Positions 32,539 to 41,048 of a stretch of 64,000 bases of DNA are shown here, piece after piece. Origin of the DNA: DAITQM01 sp039794245 (GTDB lineage: Bacteria; Pseudomonadota; Gammaproteobacteria; Xanthomonadales; Wenzhouxiangellaceae); contig JBDIVS010000006.1 in the NCBI GenBank assembly GCA_039794245.1, positions 1 to 64,000 on the forward strand. The letters run 5' to 3'. Each line of letters starts with the position of its first letter. Position 1 is the stretch's first letter. The notes below the pieces were generated by a model. It had not been told where the DNA came from and searched no databases. It worked only from the letters and a program-made list of their open reading frames with translations. The position numbers and the translations under genes were made by a program.

Positions 32539-33239
32539 AAGCGATGCTGCTCGCCGCCGGCCGCGGCCTGCGCCTCGGCGCGCTGACCGCCGAGCGGCCC
32601 AAGCCGCTGCTCGAAGTCGGCGGCCGGCCACTGATCGAACATCACCTCATGGCACTCAAACGCGCCGGCTTCACCGAGCTTGTGATCAACCTCGGCTGGC
32701 GCGGCGCGGCGATCCGCGAGCGGCTCGGCGACGGCGCAGATTTCGGCGTGACGATCGTTTACAGCGAAGAACCCGAGAACGAACCGTTGGAAACCGGCGG
32801 CGGCATCCACCGCGCCCTGCCGCTGCTCGGCACCGGGCCGTTCGCCGTCGTCAACAGCGACCTGTGGTGCGACTATCCGCTGCATCACCTGCGCTGGATC
32901 AAACCGCCGCTCGCCCACCTGATCCTGGTCGCCAACCCGGCGCATCACCCGGCCGGCGATTTCGTGCTGCGCGGCGGCTACGTGACCATGCCCGGCACTA
33001 CGCCCGAAAATACGCCCGAAAAAACGGAACCCACGCTGACCTACGCCGGTATCGCGGTATTGCACCCGGAACTGTTCGCCGGCTGCGAACCCGGTCGCTA
33101 CCGGCTCGCCCCCCTGCTCGCCGCCGCCGCCCGCCGCGGCCAGGTCACCGGCAGCGAACACCACGGCCTGTGGATCGATATCGGCACTCCCGAGCGCCTC
33201 GCCGCGGCCCGCCGGGCGGAAGAATCGAACGGTATCTGA
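32535..33239 (+). CDS. murU: N-acetylmuramate alpha-1-phosphate uridylyltransferase (MurU)
   Basis: MurU converts MurNAc-1-phosphate and UTP to UDP-MurNAc, completing cell-wall sugar recycling after AmgK. The 234-residue protein from a coupled GTG starts MKAMLLAAGRGLRLGALTAE and has RPKPLLEVGGRPLIEHHL. EPLETGGGIHRALPLLG, FAVVNSDLWCDY and HGLWIDIGTPERLAAAR complete the family's motifs. The stop is followed by a strong bidirectional terminator. Confidence 0.95.
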   Translation: MKAMLLAAGRGLRLGALTAERPKPLLEVGGRPLIEHHLMALKRAGFTELVINLGWRGAAIRERLGDGADFGVTIVYSEEPENEPLETGGGIHRALPLLGTGPFAVVNSDLWCDYPLHHLRWIKPPLAHLILVANPAHHPAGDFVLRGGYVTMPGTTPENTPEKTEPTLTYAGIAVLHPELFAGCEPGRYRLAPLLAAAARRGQVTGSEHHGLWIDIGTPERLAAARRAEESNGI

Positions 33240-33241
33240 AA

Positions 33242-33271
33242 AAAGCGGCCCGGCGCCTGCCGGGCCGCTTT
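33242..33271. terminator. bidirectional rho-independent terminator
   Basis: A 13-bp perfect stem AAAGCGGCCCGGC / GCCGGGCCGCTTT with loop GCCT lies between convergent murU and the DUF4785-like gene. Confidence 0.88.
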
Positions 33272-33279
33272 GGCTCGGA

Positions 33280-34533
33280 TCAGTTGACGACGACGGCCCG
33301 CGACTGCCGTTGCAGCAGCGCCAGACGCGACTGGTCGTAGAGCCGCAGGTCGCGCAGCTCGTAGGGCGGATTGAAGCCCTTTGCCGCCAGGACGGCGGCG
33401 TCGAAGGCCAGTTCGAGACGGCCGGTGCCGGGATTCAGCCAGGCGGCGCTGTGCGCGGCGCCCAGCGGCTTGAGGTCACCGTTTTTAACGGTGCCGTATA
33501 AAACACCGGAGGCTTGATAGCGCCCGGCAATGGTGTTTTGCACCCCCAGCCCGAAAGTCAGCCCGGCTGCCGTCCGCTCGGCGGTGACCTGACCGGTCAG
33601 GCGCGCCGTCGGCACCGCGACGTGGATGGCGGTCTTGACATCGCGTCGGACGTCAAGGCCGCGCGCCTGGCCATTGAACAATGCCTGGATCTCCCACAAG
33701 CCGGCGGTGGATGCGGCCCGGGCCGGCAGGTGTGCGCTGTAGCGGTCGCCGGCACCGCTGAAGGTCACAGGTTCGACCGTTTTACCGTCCGGCGAGACGG
33801 CGAAACCCGTCACGTCGCCTGCGGCATTGGTGACGGTAAACTCGATCGCCACCGACTCGCCGGCCAAATAGGCGCCGCGCCCGGTGCCGAGCGTGGCCAC
33901 CACGTCGCTGGCCGGTTCGTGAACGTGGACAACGAACCGATCCTCCGGCTGCCCGGCATTGGCCAGACTGAGGCGCAGCGACCCGGGTTCGACTTCGGGG
34001 CGCAGGCGAAAGGCCAGCGTCCCGTCCGGGAAATCGGCACCGGCGGCGCGCAACGCATCGGCGGTGACCAGCGACGCCACGGCGTTTGCCCGGTCGAGTG
34101 TCCGGCCCCGGCTCAGGAGGCCAAGACCGGTGGCCGCAAGCTGCACGCCGGAATCGTCCAGCGGGCTGATCCGGACCACCGCGCCGCGGCTGACCGTGGC
34201 GATTTCCACCCCCTCGGCCAGTTCGCGGCCGGTGACATCCAGCCAGTACTGGCGACTTTCGCCGGTGTGGCCCGTGTCGGCAGCGGCCAGTGGGGCGTCC
34301 ACCGCCAGCGGCCAACTGTATGCCGCCGCGACGCGATCCGTATTGAGCGGCACCGGAACCGCCGATGACGGTCCGGCGAGATCGGCCGGAATCATATCCC
34401 CGGCCTGGGCGGCCAGCCAGGTCGCCTTCACGGCCGCCGGCGGCGCGGCGGCGGGCTTGAGTTGGGCGTTGGCCGCCCAGGCCGCACCGAGGCCAACCGC
34501 CAGCGCGGTATAGAACATCGATTTGCTTTTCAT
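33280..34533 (-). CDS. secreted DUF4785-like protein
   Basis: The 417-residue protein has a signal peptide (MKSKSMFYTALAVGLGAAWA). Several Ig-like beta-sandwich modules follow: an N-terminal domain with YWLDVTGRELAEGVEIAT, a middle GAYLAGESVAIEFTVTNAAG segment and a C-terminal QASGVLYGTVKNGDLKPLG region. It ends PYELRDLRLYDQSRLALLQR. The architecture and ending resemble DUF4785 proteins of Xanthomonadales, whose role is unknown. It starts 16 bases after the secreted lipase-like gene, so the two are probably co-expressed and act outside the cytoplasm. Name is moderately sure. Confidence 0.7.
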   Translation of the reverse strand: MKSKSMFYTALAVGLGAAWAANAQLKPAAAPPAAVKATWLAAQAGDMIPADLAGPSSAVPVPLNTDRVAAAYSWPLAVDAPLAAADTGHTGESRQYWLDVTGRELAEGVEIATVSRGAVVRISPLDDSGVQLAATGLGLLSRGRTLDRANAVASLVTADALRAAGADFPDGTLAFRLRPEVEPGSLRLSLANAGQPEDRFVVHVHEPASDVVATLGTGRGAYLAGESVAIEFTVTNAAGDVTGFAVSPDGKTVEPVTFSGAGDRYSAHLPARAASTAGLWEIQALFNGQARGLDVRRDVKTAIHVAVPTARLTGQVTAERTAAGLTFGLGVQNTIAGRYQASGVLYGTVKNGDLKPLGAAHSAAWLNPGTGRLELAFDAAVLAAKGFNPPYELRDLRLYDQSRLALLQRQSRAVVVN

Positions 34534-34549
34534 TTCGACTCTCCCTGGC

Positions 34550-35461
34550 TCATAGATCGTTGCGCAAAATCACATCGAGGCCGAAGCATTTGCGCCGGCT
34601 TTGATTGTGACTGAGCGGTTCCCGGCCGATCGTCCGCTGGGTATCGAAGAACCAGACAAAGCCGGCGCCCGCCTGGCTGGAGCAGTCGAGGAAGCCGTCC
34701 GAACAACTGCTGAGCCAGGCCTGGGTGATCTCCAGGCCCAGGTTTTCGGTGTACCCGCCGCAATAGCTGTCGCTGTCGAAGATCGAGGTTTCGACATCGG
34801 TGCCGACGATGGCGTAAAAGCTCCGGGGCAGCGCCGGCCGGCCCGCCGTGCCGAGCAACCAGTTGGCGTTGTAAAAGGCCATCCAGCTCGGCTGTTGCTG
34901 GCGCACTGCGTCGTTCTTGAAACCGAGCAGCCAGCCGAGGGACTGTTCGAACACATTGCCCTGGATCACCGCTTCGGCCAGCGGCGTGCCGAGGCTGGAA
35001 GCGGCGATGGCATTGATCCAGCGGGTGTTGTTGATGATGGTCGGATAGCGGCTGTCCCACGTCGGATTGGAAAAAATCCAGCGCACGACATTGCCGCCGT
35101 TGGAGTGCGTGATGATGACCAAATCGTCGATGCCCCGGGTGGTGATGAAGTTGTGGAGCTGCCCGGCGAGACAGCCGGCGGCATCCGCTTCCCACATGAA
35201 CTGCGTGAAGTTGCAGTTGACCACCAGGAAATTGGCGGAATTGGGCAATCCCTGACGGATGGAATTGACCATTCCGGCCGTCCAGTAATCGTTCAGGGCA
35301 TCGCTCTGATTGCTGGTGCCGTGGACGAAGGCGACCCCGGTGACGGCGGATGCCGAACCGGCCGCGATCCAGAGCATCGCCGACAACACGATGCCGGGCC
35401 ATGCCCGGGGCAATGCCTCGAGCGCGGTCCGGCGAAGGTGACAATTGACAAGTCGTTCCAT
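34550..35461 (-). CDS. secreted lipase-like alpha/beta hydrolase
   Basis: From the ATG at 35461, preceded by AAGGGGG, the 303-residue product has a signal peptide (LSAMLWIAAGSASA). An HG oxyanion motif (VAFVHGTSNQSD) and the nucleophile motif in LVIITHSNGGNVVRWIFSNP (H-S-N-G-G) follow. Several cysteines (VNCNF, AAGCLAG, SYCGG, SSCSDGFLDCSS) suggest disulphides, in keeping with secretion. The substrate is unknown. It is followed by the DUF4785-like gene 16 bases on. Confidence 0.8.
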   Translation of the reverse strand: MERLVNCHLRRTALEALPRAWPGIVLSAMLWIAAGSASAVTGVAFVHGTSNQSDALNDYWTAGMVNSIRQGLPNSANFLVVNCNFTQFMWEADAAGCLAGQLHNFITTRGIDDLVIITHSNGGNVVRWIFSNPTWDSRYPTIINNTRWINAIAASSLGTPLAEAVIQGNVFEQSLGWLLGFKNDAVRQQQPSWMAFYNANWLLGTAGRPALPRSFYAIVGTDVETSIFDSDSYCGGYTENLGLEITQAWLSSCSDGFLDCSSQAGAGFVWFFDTQRTIGREPLSHNQSRRKCFGLDVILRNDL

Positions 35462-35617
35462 GATTTCCCCCTTTGCAGGTTCCAGAAAACGCGCCCGAAT
35501 TCCGGACGCGCAGCGATGATAGCAAGAGAACGAGGCGCCTGAGGGAAACCCGCAGGGCGCGAACGATGGCCCCACCCCACCCGCTGCCGCGGGCGCGGCC
35601 GGAATGCTGGCGGGCGG

Positions 35618-36778
35618 TCAGTGCAGCGCCTGGTCGAGATCGGCGATGAGATCGGCGGGGTCTTCTATGCCGACCGACAGGCGGATCAGGCTGTCGCTGA
35701 TACCGAGCGCGGCGCGGCGTTCGGCCGGTACCGAAGCGTGGGTCATGATCGCCGGGTGGTTGACCAGGCTCTCGACGCCGCCCAGGCTCTCGGCCAGCGC
35801 AAACAGCGTGAACCGTTCGAGCACGCCGCGCGCCGCGGCCAGATCGCCGTCAAGTTCGAAGCTGACGATGCCGCCGCCCAGCCCGCCCATCTGCGAGCGG
35901 CACAGTGCCTGTTGCGGATGATCGGCCAAGGCCGGATAAATGACGCGCTTGACCCGCCGATGGCCGGCCAGGTACCCGGCAAGCCGCGCCCCGTTGTCGT
36001 TGTGCGCCCGCATGCGCAGGGCGAGCGTTTTCAGGCCGCGCAGGGCGAGGAAACTGTCGAACGGGCCGAGCACGGCACCGGTGGAGTTTTGGATGAACGC
36101 CAAACGCTCGGCCAGGGCGGGATCGCGGACCACGGCAACACCGCCGATCATATCGGAATGGCCGTTCAGATACTTGGTCGCCGAATGGACGACGATATCG
36201 GCGCCGAGGTTCAACGGCTGCTGGATCAGTGGCGTGGCGAAGGTGTTGTCAACCACCAACAGCGCACCCGCCTCCCGGGCGCGCGCCGCCAGAGCGGCGA
36301 TATCGGCCAGGTTGAGCAGCGGGTTGGTCGGCGTCTCCAGCCACACCATCTTGGTGTTCTTTTTGAGATGACGGTCAATCTCGCCTTCCCGGTGCAGCGG
36401 TGCGAATGTGAAATCGAGGCCGCTGGAACGGCGCCGGACCCGCTCGAACAAGCGATAGGTACCGCCGTATAAATCGTCCATGGCCAGCACATGGCTGCCG
36501 CTGTCGATGAGTTCGAGCACCGAGGCGATCGCCGCCATTCCGGAAGCGAAAGCGAAACCGGCGGTGCCCTCCTCGAGATCGGCGATACAGCGCTCGAAAG
36601 CGAAACGCGTCGGGTTCTGGGTGCGCGAATACTCGAAGCCCTGGTGGACGCCGGGACTTTGCTGGACATAGGTCGAGGTGGCGTAAATCGGCGTCATCAC
36701 GGCGCCGGTGGAAGCATCGGGGGCCTGGCCGGCGTGGATCACGCGGGTCGCCAAGGAGCGCGGCGGGGCGCTGGTCAT
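35618..36778 (-). CDS. cystathionine gamma-lyase/gamma-synthase (PLP, Cys/Met metabolism)
   Basis: A 386-residue fold-type I PLP enzyme. Family features are RVIHAGQAPDASTGAVMTPI, YSRTQNPTRFAFERCIADLE and SGMAAIASVL. MDDLYGGTYRLFERV, the cofactor Asp in LLVVDNTFATP and the Schiff-base Lys in VVHSATKYLNGHSDMIGG complete it. The cystathionine beta-synthase gene 1.8 kb upstream on the same strand points to reverse transsulfuration (homocysteine to cysteine), so gamma-lyase is the better guess. The sequence alone does not separate lyase from MetB-type synthase. An ECF sigma/anti-sigma pair and repeats lie between the two genes. Confidence 0.9.
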   Translation of the reverse strand: MTSAPPRSLATRVIHAGQAPDASTGAVMTPIYATSTYVQQSPGVHQGFEYSRTQNPTRFAFERCIADLEEGTAGFAFASGMAAIASVLELIDSGSHVLAMDDLYGGTYRLFERVRRRSSGLDFTFAPLHREGEIDRHLKKNTKMVWLETPTNPLLNLADIAALAARAREAGALLVVDNTFATPLIQQPLNLGADIVVHSATKYLNGHSDMIGGVAVVRDPALAERLAFIQNSTGAVLGPFDSFLALRGLKTLALRMRAHNDNGARLAGYLAGHRRVKRVIYPALADHPQQALCRSQMGGLGGGIVSFELDGDLAAARGVLERFTLFALAESLGGVESLVNHPAIMTHASVPAERRAALGISDSLIRLSVGIEDPADLIADLDQALH

Positions 36779-36970
36779 GGGCTACTCCAGAGGTTCGGGT
36801 TTTGGTGAGCTGGGTTGTCGATATGCACCAATTATATCGGTCTTGCACAGACCATCCTTATTTATGTGAATGTATTAGTAACGCCCCTACGGCAAATCGA
36901 ATATGCTGCCGTTACCGGCCGGGCCGGCAATTTCAAAAGTCGATGCACCATCCGGGTTGAAGCCTGATTT

Positions 36971-37480
36971 ATGGAATCTTTCGAGGCATTGTGGCAGCGC
37001 CTGGCCGGGCCGATCCGGGCGGCGGTAGCCCGGGTTCGCCCGCCGGATGCGGCGCTGGACGCCGACGACCTGCTGCAGGAGGTCCGTATCCGGCTGTGGG
37101 AAGTGTACCGCGGTGACAATAATTCGGGCCTCAGCCCGTCTTATTATCTGCGGGTCGTCAACAGCGCGATCATCGACAGCCTGCGCCGGCACCGCAGCCG
37201 GCCCGCCGGCCGCGACGACGACGCCGAGGCGCTGGACAGCCTGCCCGACGACGCCCCGGGCCCCGAGGGCCGGCTCGCCGCCGAAATGCAGGCGCAGCGG
37301 CTCAAGACGGCGATCGACGACCTGCCGCCGGCTTACGGCACGGCCGTTGCGCTGTACCTGCAAGGCTACAACGTTGCCGAGATCGCCGGCCTGTTGCAGT
37401 GCAATCCGGATCGCGCCCACAATCTGACCTATCGGGCGATCCGGGAACTGAAAAAACGGATGAGCGAATGTGATGAGTGA
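36971..37480 (+). CDS. ECF-type RNA polymerase sigma factor
   Basis: The 169-residue protein has sigma region 2 (DADDLLQEVRIRLWEVYRGD; YYLRVVNSAIIDSLRRHRSR) and region 4 (AIDDLPPAYGTAVALYLQGY then NVAEIAGLLQ). It therefore fits group 4 sigma factors, which redirect RNA polymerase to stress or envelope genes. The stop overlaps the start of a zinc-finger membrane protein gene, the usual sigma/anti-sigma arrangement. The two genes run opposite to the transsulfuration genes on either side. Targets cannot be read here. Confidence 0.88.
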   Translation: MESFEALWQRLAGPIRAAVARVRPPDAALDADDLLQEVRIRLWEVYRGDNNSGLSPSYYLRVVNSAIIDSLRRHRSRPAGRDDDAEALDSLPDDAPGPEGRLAAEMQAQRLKTAIDDLPPAYGTAVALYLQGYNVAEIAGLLQCNPDRAHNLTYRAIRELKKRMSECDE

Positions 37481-37991
37481 ACTCGACCCACGCTGGCGCC
37501 CGCTGTACCGCCGTCATACCGCGGCCCCGGACGCCTGTCCGACCGGCGAGCGGCTTGCCGGCCTCGCCGCCGGCCGCATCTGGCCGTGGCAGCGCCGGCG
37601 CCTCGTGGCGCACCTTACGGCCTGCACCGATTGTGCCGACGATGTCCGGGTGTTGCTGGACGCCCGCGCCGGCCTGGAAGCGGCGTTCGCCGCCCATCAT
37701 GCGGCACTTAAACCCGCAGCCGAATCGCGACCCGCCCGGCCCTGGCAGCCACTGCTCCGCCCGCTACCGCTGGCCGCCACCGCGGCCGCGGCCGCGGTGG
37801 CCCTCGCCGTCGTCTTTTTGCCGCGGCCCGACCCGCAAACCTCCAGGCAGCTTGCCGGCGACGATCTGATCCTGGCCAACGATTTCGAAATCAGCATCGC
37901 CCGGAACGAGGACCCTCTCCTGTTCCAAAGCAGCTTCGACGGCGCGCCCGATCCCGAACCGGCGCTGTTCAAGGACAATTTCGGCGGCTGA
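37473..37991 (+). CDS. zinc-finger anti-sigma factor-like membrane protein with FE-type tail
   Basis: The 172-residue protein starts at an ATG overlapping the sigma stop (GTG at 37470 is an alternative). An N-terminal anti-sigma zinc finger is suggested by ACPTGERLAGLAAG, then LVAHLTACTDCADDVR (H-x3-C-x2-C). One membrane helix (LPLAATAAAAAVALAVVFLP) follows around residues 98-117. The outside tail is odd: three acidic-aromatic repeats, DDLILANDFE, DPLLFQSSFDG and PALFKDNFGG. These resemble the FE tails on two secreted proteins elsewhere in the window. It should hold the sigma factor inactive until a signal releases it. Confidence 0.8.
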   Translation: MSELDPRWRPLYRRHTAAPDACPTGERLAGLAAGRIWPWQRRRLVAHLTACTDCADDVRVLLDARAGLEAAFAAHHAALKPAAESRPARPWQPLLRPLPLAATAAAAAVALAVVFLPRPDPQTSRQLAGDDLILANDFEISIARNEDPLLFQSSFDGAPDPEPALFKDNFGG

Positions 37992-38137
37992 TGCGCCACT
38001 CCTTCCGGCAGGCGCCGGCAGGTCCCTGCATCGGAACGGCCTTTCCGCTCGGCGTGGCTCGTTACCTCCGTGTTACTTCGCCGTTCCGGCTTGTGGCTTT
38101 GTAAATCCTAACGGTCTTGGCGAGAGGCACTGTTTTT

Positions 38138-38230
38138 CACCAGTAGAGTAGGCGAGGAACCCGACGGATGCCGGGCCCTCGCCCCTCGTCGCACCGGACG
38201 TGCGGATTTCCCGCATCCGGCGCTCCCGGT
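38138..38230 (-). mobile_element. possible group II intron remnant (structural RNA part)
   Basis: On the minus strand GCCGGATGCGGGAAATCCGC is followed by ACGTCCGGTGCGACGAGGGG, a hairpin region, and CTACTCTACTGG. The GAGCCGGATGCGGGAAA..CGCACGTCCGGTTC..GAGGG block is characteristic of bacterial group II introns near their maturase gene. No maturase ORF or full domains V/VI are here, so it would be a scar. It abuts element copy B. Assignment is from motif memory. Confidence 0.5.
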
Positions 38231-38250
38231 GGATTCGTCACAAGCATGCA

Positions 38251-38483
38251 CCCAACAGTTGCATAAATTTTGCTCGAATTTATATATTTCTTCATTAAAT
38301 CAATAAGTTATGAGAATTTTAGTTCAAGCATCGAATTCACCTGGGGTGACGCGCCCGGTTTCTCGCCCAAGCGGGCGGCAGCTTTGCCTTGAACCGTAGG
38401 AATAACTACGCTGCCGCGGCAAATCGAACAAGCTGCACTCGCCCGCTTGACCGAGAATTCCGGGAATTTATGCAACAGTTGGG
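38251..38483. mobile_element. MITE-like element, copy B (233 bp, inverted)
   Basis: Ends CCCAACAGTTGCATAAATTT and AATTTATGCAACAGTTGGG are perfect inverted repeats over 18 bases. The AT-rich half lies on the left, the opposite orientation to A and C, and the GC-rich middle is about 75 bp shorter. Right flank TTAAC matches other copies. The left flank TGCA does not repeat on the right, so no target duplication is evident. It lies behind the cbs gene. Confidence 0.85.
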
Positions 38484-38600
38484 TTAACTTTGGGCTTCAC
38501 CGTTTCCGAAATGACGGAAATGGGGGGGGGTAGCGGCGCGTCCGGAATGACGAAGAGGGGGTGGCGGGCGCGGCCGGAGTGACGAAGGGGGCTGTCCTTT
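38484..38600. repeat. dispersed repeat shared with 27652-27790
   Basis: The stretch after copy B repeats the sequence after copy E (TTTGGGCTTCACCGTTTCCG and CGGCGCGTCCGGAATGACGA) with only small indels in a G-run. It fills the gap up to the cbs stop. No gene is seen. Confidence 0.7.
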
Positions 38601-38610
38601 GTCCTTCGCA

Positions 38611-39987
38611 TTACCGGCAATCGTTACGGCGGCGCAGGTGGTTGAGCAGATCGACGCGGGTGATCAGGCCGAGAAACTGTTCGCCGTCCATGACGATGGC
38701 GACGTGGTCGCGGTCGAAGATCGGCAGCAGGTCGTCGAGCGGGGCGTGGACGTCGATCAGTTTCAGTTCGCTGACCATCGCGCTCTGCACCGGCTCGCGG
38801 AAGCGGCTGTGGTCGCGATAGACGGCGTGCAGGATGTCCGATTCGTCGATGATGCCGAGCAGCTTGCCGTCGTGCATCACCGGCAATTGCGAGACGTCGT
38901 AGAGCTTCATCCGCTGGTAGGCGTTGGCCAGCGGTTCGCCGGGGGTGACGACTATCGTCTCATGCTCGTCGACCGGACGGGCGATCAGGTCGCGCAAGGT
39001 ACCTGTCGTCTCGCGTTCGATAAAACCAAAATCGCGCAACCACTGGTCGTTATACATTTTGGATAAATATTTGTTGCCGGTGTCGCAAACGAAGCTCAGC
39101 ACCCGCTTCGGCGCGGTCTGCTCACGGCAATAACGCAGGGCGGCGGCGACCAGGGTGCCGGTCGAGGAACCGCCCAAGATGCCCTCGCTTTTCAAAAGCT
39201 CGCGGGCCGTCAGAAAACTCTCCCGGTCGTCGATACTGTACGCCTTGCCGACACGGCTGAAGTCGCTGATGGTCGGGAGGAAATCCTCGCCGATCCCCTC
39301 GACCATCCAGCTCGCGCTCTTGGTGCTCAAGGTGCCTTCATTGATGTATTCGGCGAGGATCGAACCGGCCGGGTCGGCGAGGATCAACTCGACCTCGGGC
39401 GCGACTTTGGCGAAATACCGCGACAGGCCGGTGATCGTGCCGCTCGATCCGACGCCGAGGACGATGGCGTCGAGCCGGCCGGCCATCTGCCGCCAGATTT
39501 CTGGCCCGGTGCCGTCCTGGTGGGCGAGCGGGTTGGACGGGTTGCCGAACTGGTTGATGAAGTACGCACCAGGGGTTTCGGCGGCGATGCGGGCGGCGAG
39601 ATCCTGGTAGTACTCGGGGTGGCCCTTGGCGACATCGGAACGGGTGAGGACCACTTCGGCGCCCATCGCCTTGAGATTGGAGATTTTCTCGCGGCTCATT
39701 TTGTCGGGCACGACGAGGATCAGGCGATAGCCTTTCTGGGCGGCGACCAGGGCCAGCGCCAGGCCGGTGTTGCCGGCGGTGCCCTCGACGATGATCCCGC
39801 CGGGTTTCAGCCGCCCGGCGTGTTCGGCATCCTCGATCATCCTAAGACCGATGCGGTCCTTGATCGAACCGCCGGGGTTCTGGTTTTCGAGCTTGAGATA
39901 CAGCTCGCACGGCCCGGTATCGAGCTGGTTGACGCGGACGATCGGCGTCTCGCCGATCAGTTGCAGGACGTTGTGGTGGATGGTCAT
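38611..39987 (-). CDS. cystathionine beta-synthase with C-terminal CBS pair
   Basis: A 458-residue fold-type II PLP enzyme that condenses serine and homocysteine to cystathionine. It has NVLQLIGETPIVRVNQLD, the Schiff-base Lys43 in NPGGSIKDRIGL, the phosphate loop GGSSTGTLV and EGTAGNTGLALALV. VGSSGTITGLSRYF completes the catalytic core. From about residue 340 two CBS domains follow (VVTPGEPLANAYQRMKLYDV; LPIFDRDHVAIVMDGEQFLG), which may sense an adenosyl ligand. Together with the gamma-lyase-like gene it forms reverse transsulfuration. The gene is bracketed by inverted MITE-like copies B and C. Confidence 0.93.
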   Translation of the reverse strand: MTIHHNVLQLIGETPIVRVNQLDTGPCELYLKLENQNPGGSIKDRIGLRMIEDAEHAGRLKPGGIIVEGTAGNTGLALALVAAQKGYRLILVVPDKMSREKISNLKAMGAEVVLTRSDVAKGHPEYYQDLAARIAAETPGAYFINQFGNPSNPLAHQDGTGPEIWRQMAGRLDAIVLGVGSSGTITGLSRYFAKVAPEVELILADPAGSILAEYINEGTLSTKSASWMVEGIGEDFLPTISDFSRVGKAYSIDDRESFLTARELLKSEGILGGSSTGTLVAAALRYCREQTAPKRVLSFVCDTGNKYLSKMYNDQWLRDFGFIERETTGTLRDLIARPVDEHETIVVTPGEPLANAYQRMKLYDVSQLPVMHDGKLLGIIDESDILHAVYRDHSRFREPVQSAMVSELKLIDVHAPLDDLLPIFDRDHVAIVMDGEQFLGLITRVDLLNHLRRRNDCR

Positions 39988-40045
39988 TGCACTATTCAGC
40001 AGGCCGGGGTGAACATCTTAATACATTGTCCCCCTGTCCTCTTTA

Positions 40046-40330
40046 CCCAACTGTTGCATCAATTCCCGGAATTCTCGGTCAAGCGGGTGAGTACAGCTTG
40101 GCCGATTGCCCAAAAAATACGTCGGGAACGCAATCTGAACGGCCGCAGCCCGGCCCGTTGGGACAGGGCGAGGGCAGGACTGCCCGAGTAAAAACCGTAG
40201 TCATTCTACGGTTCGAGGGCAAGCGGGCGCGTCACCCCAGGTGAATTCGATGCTTTGACTAATATTCTCATAACTTATTGATTTAATGAAGAAATATATA
40301 AATTCGAGCAAAATTTATGCACCTGTTGGG
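40046..40330. mobile_element. MITE-like element, copy C (285 bp)
   Basis: Ends CCCAACTGTTGCATCAATT and AATTTATGCACCTGTTGGG carry a few mismatches. Both flanks read TTA (40043-40045 and 40331-40333), a possible target duplication. The interior is nearly the same as copy A (GGGACAGGGCGAGGGCAGGA; the ACCGTAG/CTACGGT hairpin; ATAACTTATTGATTTAATGA). It lies 58 bases upstream of the cbs start and probably overlaps or replaces its promoter region. Confidence 0.85.
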
Positions 40331-40425
40331 TTAACCAAGGGGCATTTGCCCTCGGCCCGAGACCGGGATTCGATGCCAGCGCCCTTCGGGCGCCGGGGGA
40401 GGAGTGTTATTGCGCTGCGGGCGGC

Positions 40426-40460
40426 AAAAACTGCAACGCCCGCGTTGCGGCGGGCGTTGC
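40426..40460 (-). terminator. rho-independent terminator after the YdcH-like gene
   Basis: Minus-strand stem GCAACGCCCGC / GCGGGCGTTGC with loop CGCAAC is followed by AGTTTTTG. It lies 24 bases past the stop at 40484. Confidence 0.8.
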
Positions 40461-40483
40461 GATCTGTGACAAGAATGGCAGGT

Positions 40484-40708
40484 TTAATGTTGGGTGAGCT
40501 TAGCTTCCTCGAGTATCCGGGCCATGCGGTCCTTGGTCCAGAGTTTTTCCTTTTTTAACTGGTTGAGAGCGAGATCGGCCATCGGCGCGGTGCCGGTTTC
40601 GGCGGCCGCGACCCGTTTGTCGAGCTGCTGATGCTGGTTGTACAAGCGACGGAACTCTTCGTTTTCCTTGAGCAGACTTTCCATCTCAACCTGGTGGTGT
40701 TCGAACAT
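40484..40708 (-). CDS. YdcH family protein (DUF465)
   Basis: A 74-residue helical protein: MFEHHQVEMESLLKENEEFR then RLYNQHQQLDKRV, and later LALNQLKKEKLWTKDRMARI. This matches the small DUF465/YdcH family, of unknown function, predicted to be a two-helix coiled coil. The ATG at 40708 has a very strong AGGAGGT. The longer open frame to 40927 is not supported. It is a single gene with its own terminator. Confidence 0.88.
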   Translation of the reverse strand: MFEHHQVEMESLLKENEEFRRLYNQHQQLDKRVAAAETGTAPMADLALNQLKKEKLWTKDRMARILEEAKLTQH

Positions 40709-41048
40709 CGGAAAACCTCCTTTCATTGGATCTGATCGGTGTTTTTGGGCGGCTGGGGGCCGCGATTCGGAACCCGCCATGCGGCCCCGGCCGAACGCAT
40801 GCGGCCGGGTGCAACGGAGATGGGCGGGTGGGTGGTTGCGGGGCAGATGGCCCAGATGACAGGATGGGTCGGCGAACAAGCGCTCAGAGCGGCTGGCGTG
40901 GGTGATCTGCATGTCCCGGTGAGGCATCCTCTGGCTTATCCGGACCGTCGCCCCCGACTGTACTCCGATCGCCGGCCTGATGCAAGCCCCGCATTGAATG
41001 TGCCCCGGGGGGTGGAATTGGGGGCGTTACTAATAACATTAAATAGTA
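40709..41048. other. 340-bp gap with no gene seen
   Basis: The gap between the YdcH-like gene and the OmpA-family gene must hold the YdcH promoter. Short ORFs on both strands have no family features. The end near 41020-41048 is AT-rich (ACTAATAACATTAAATAG), directly after the stop of the leftward OmpA-family gene, and forms no clear terminator. Confidence 0.4.

Noticed and set aside
32382..33164. Leftward ORF opposite murU
   Set aside because: Antisense shadow; murU has all family motifs.
36878..41038. Shared ATTAGTAACGCCCC at about 36878 (plus) and 41025 (minus) as a regulatory motif
   Set aside because: A 14-mer match is expected by chance at this window size, and the second lies downstream of a gene rather than at a promoter.
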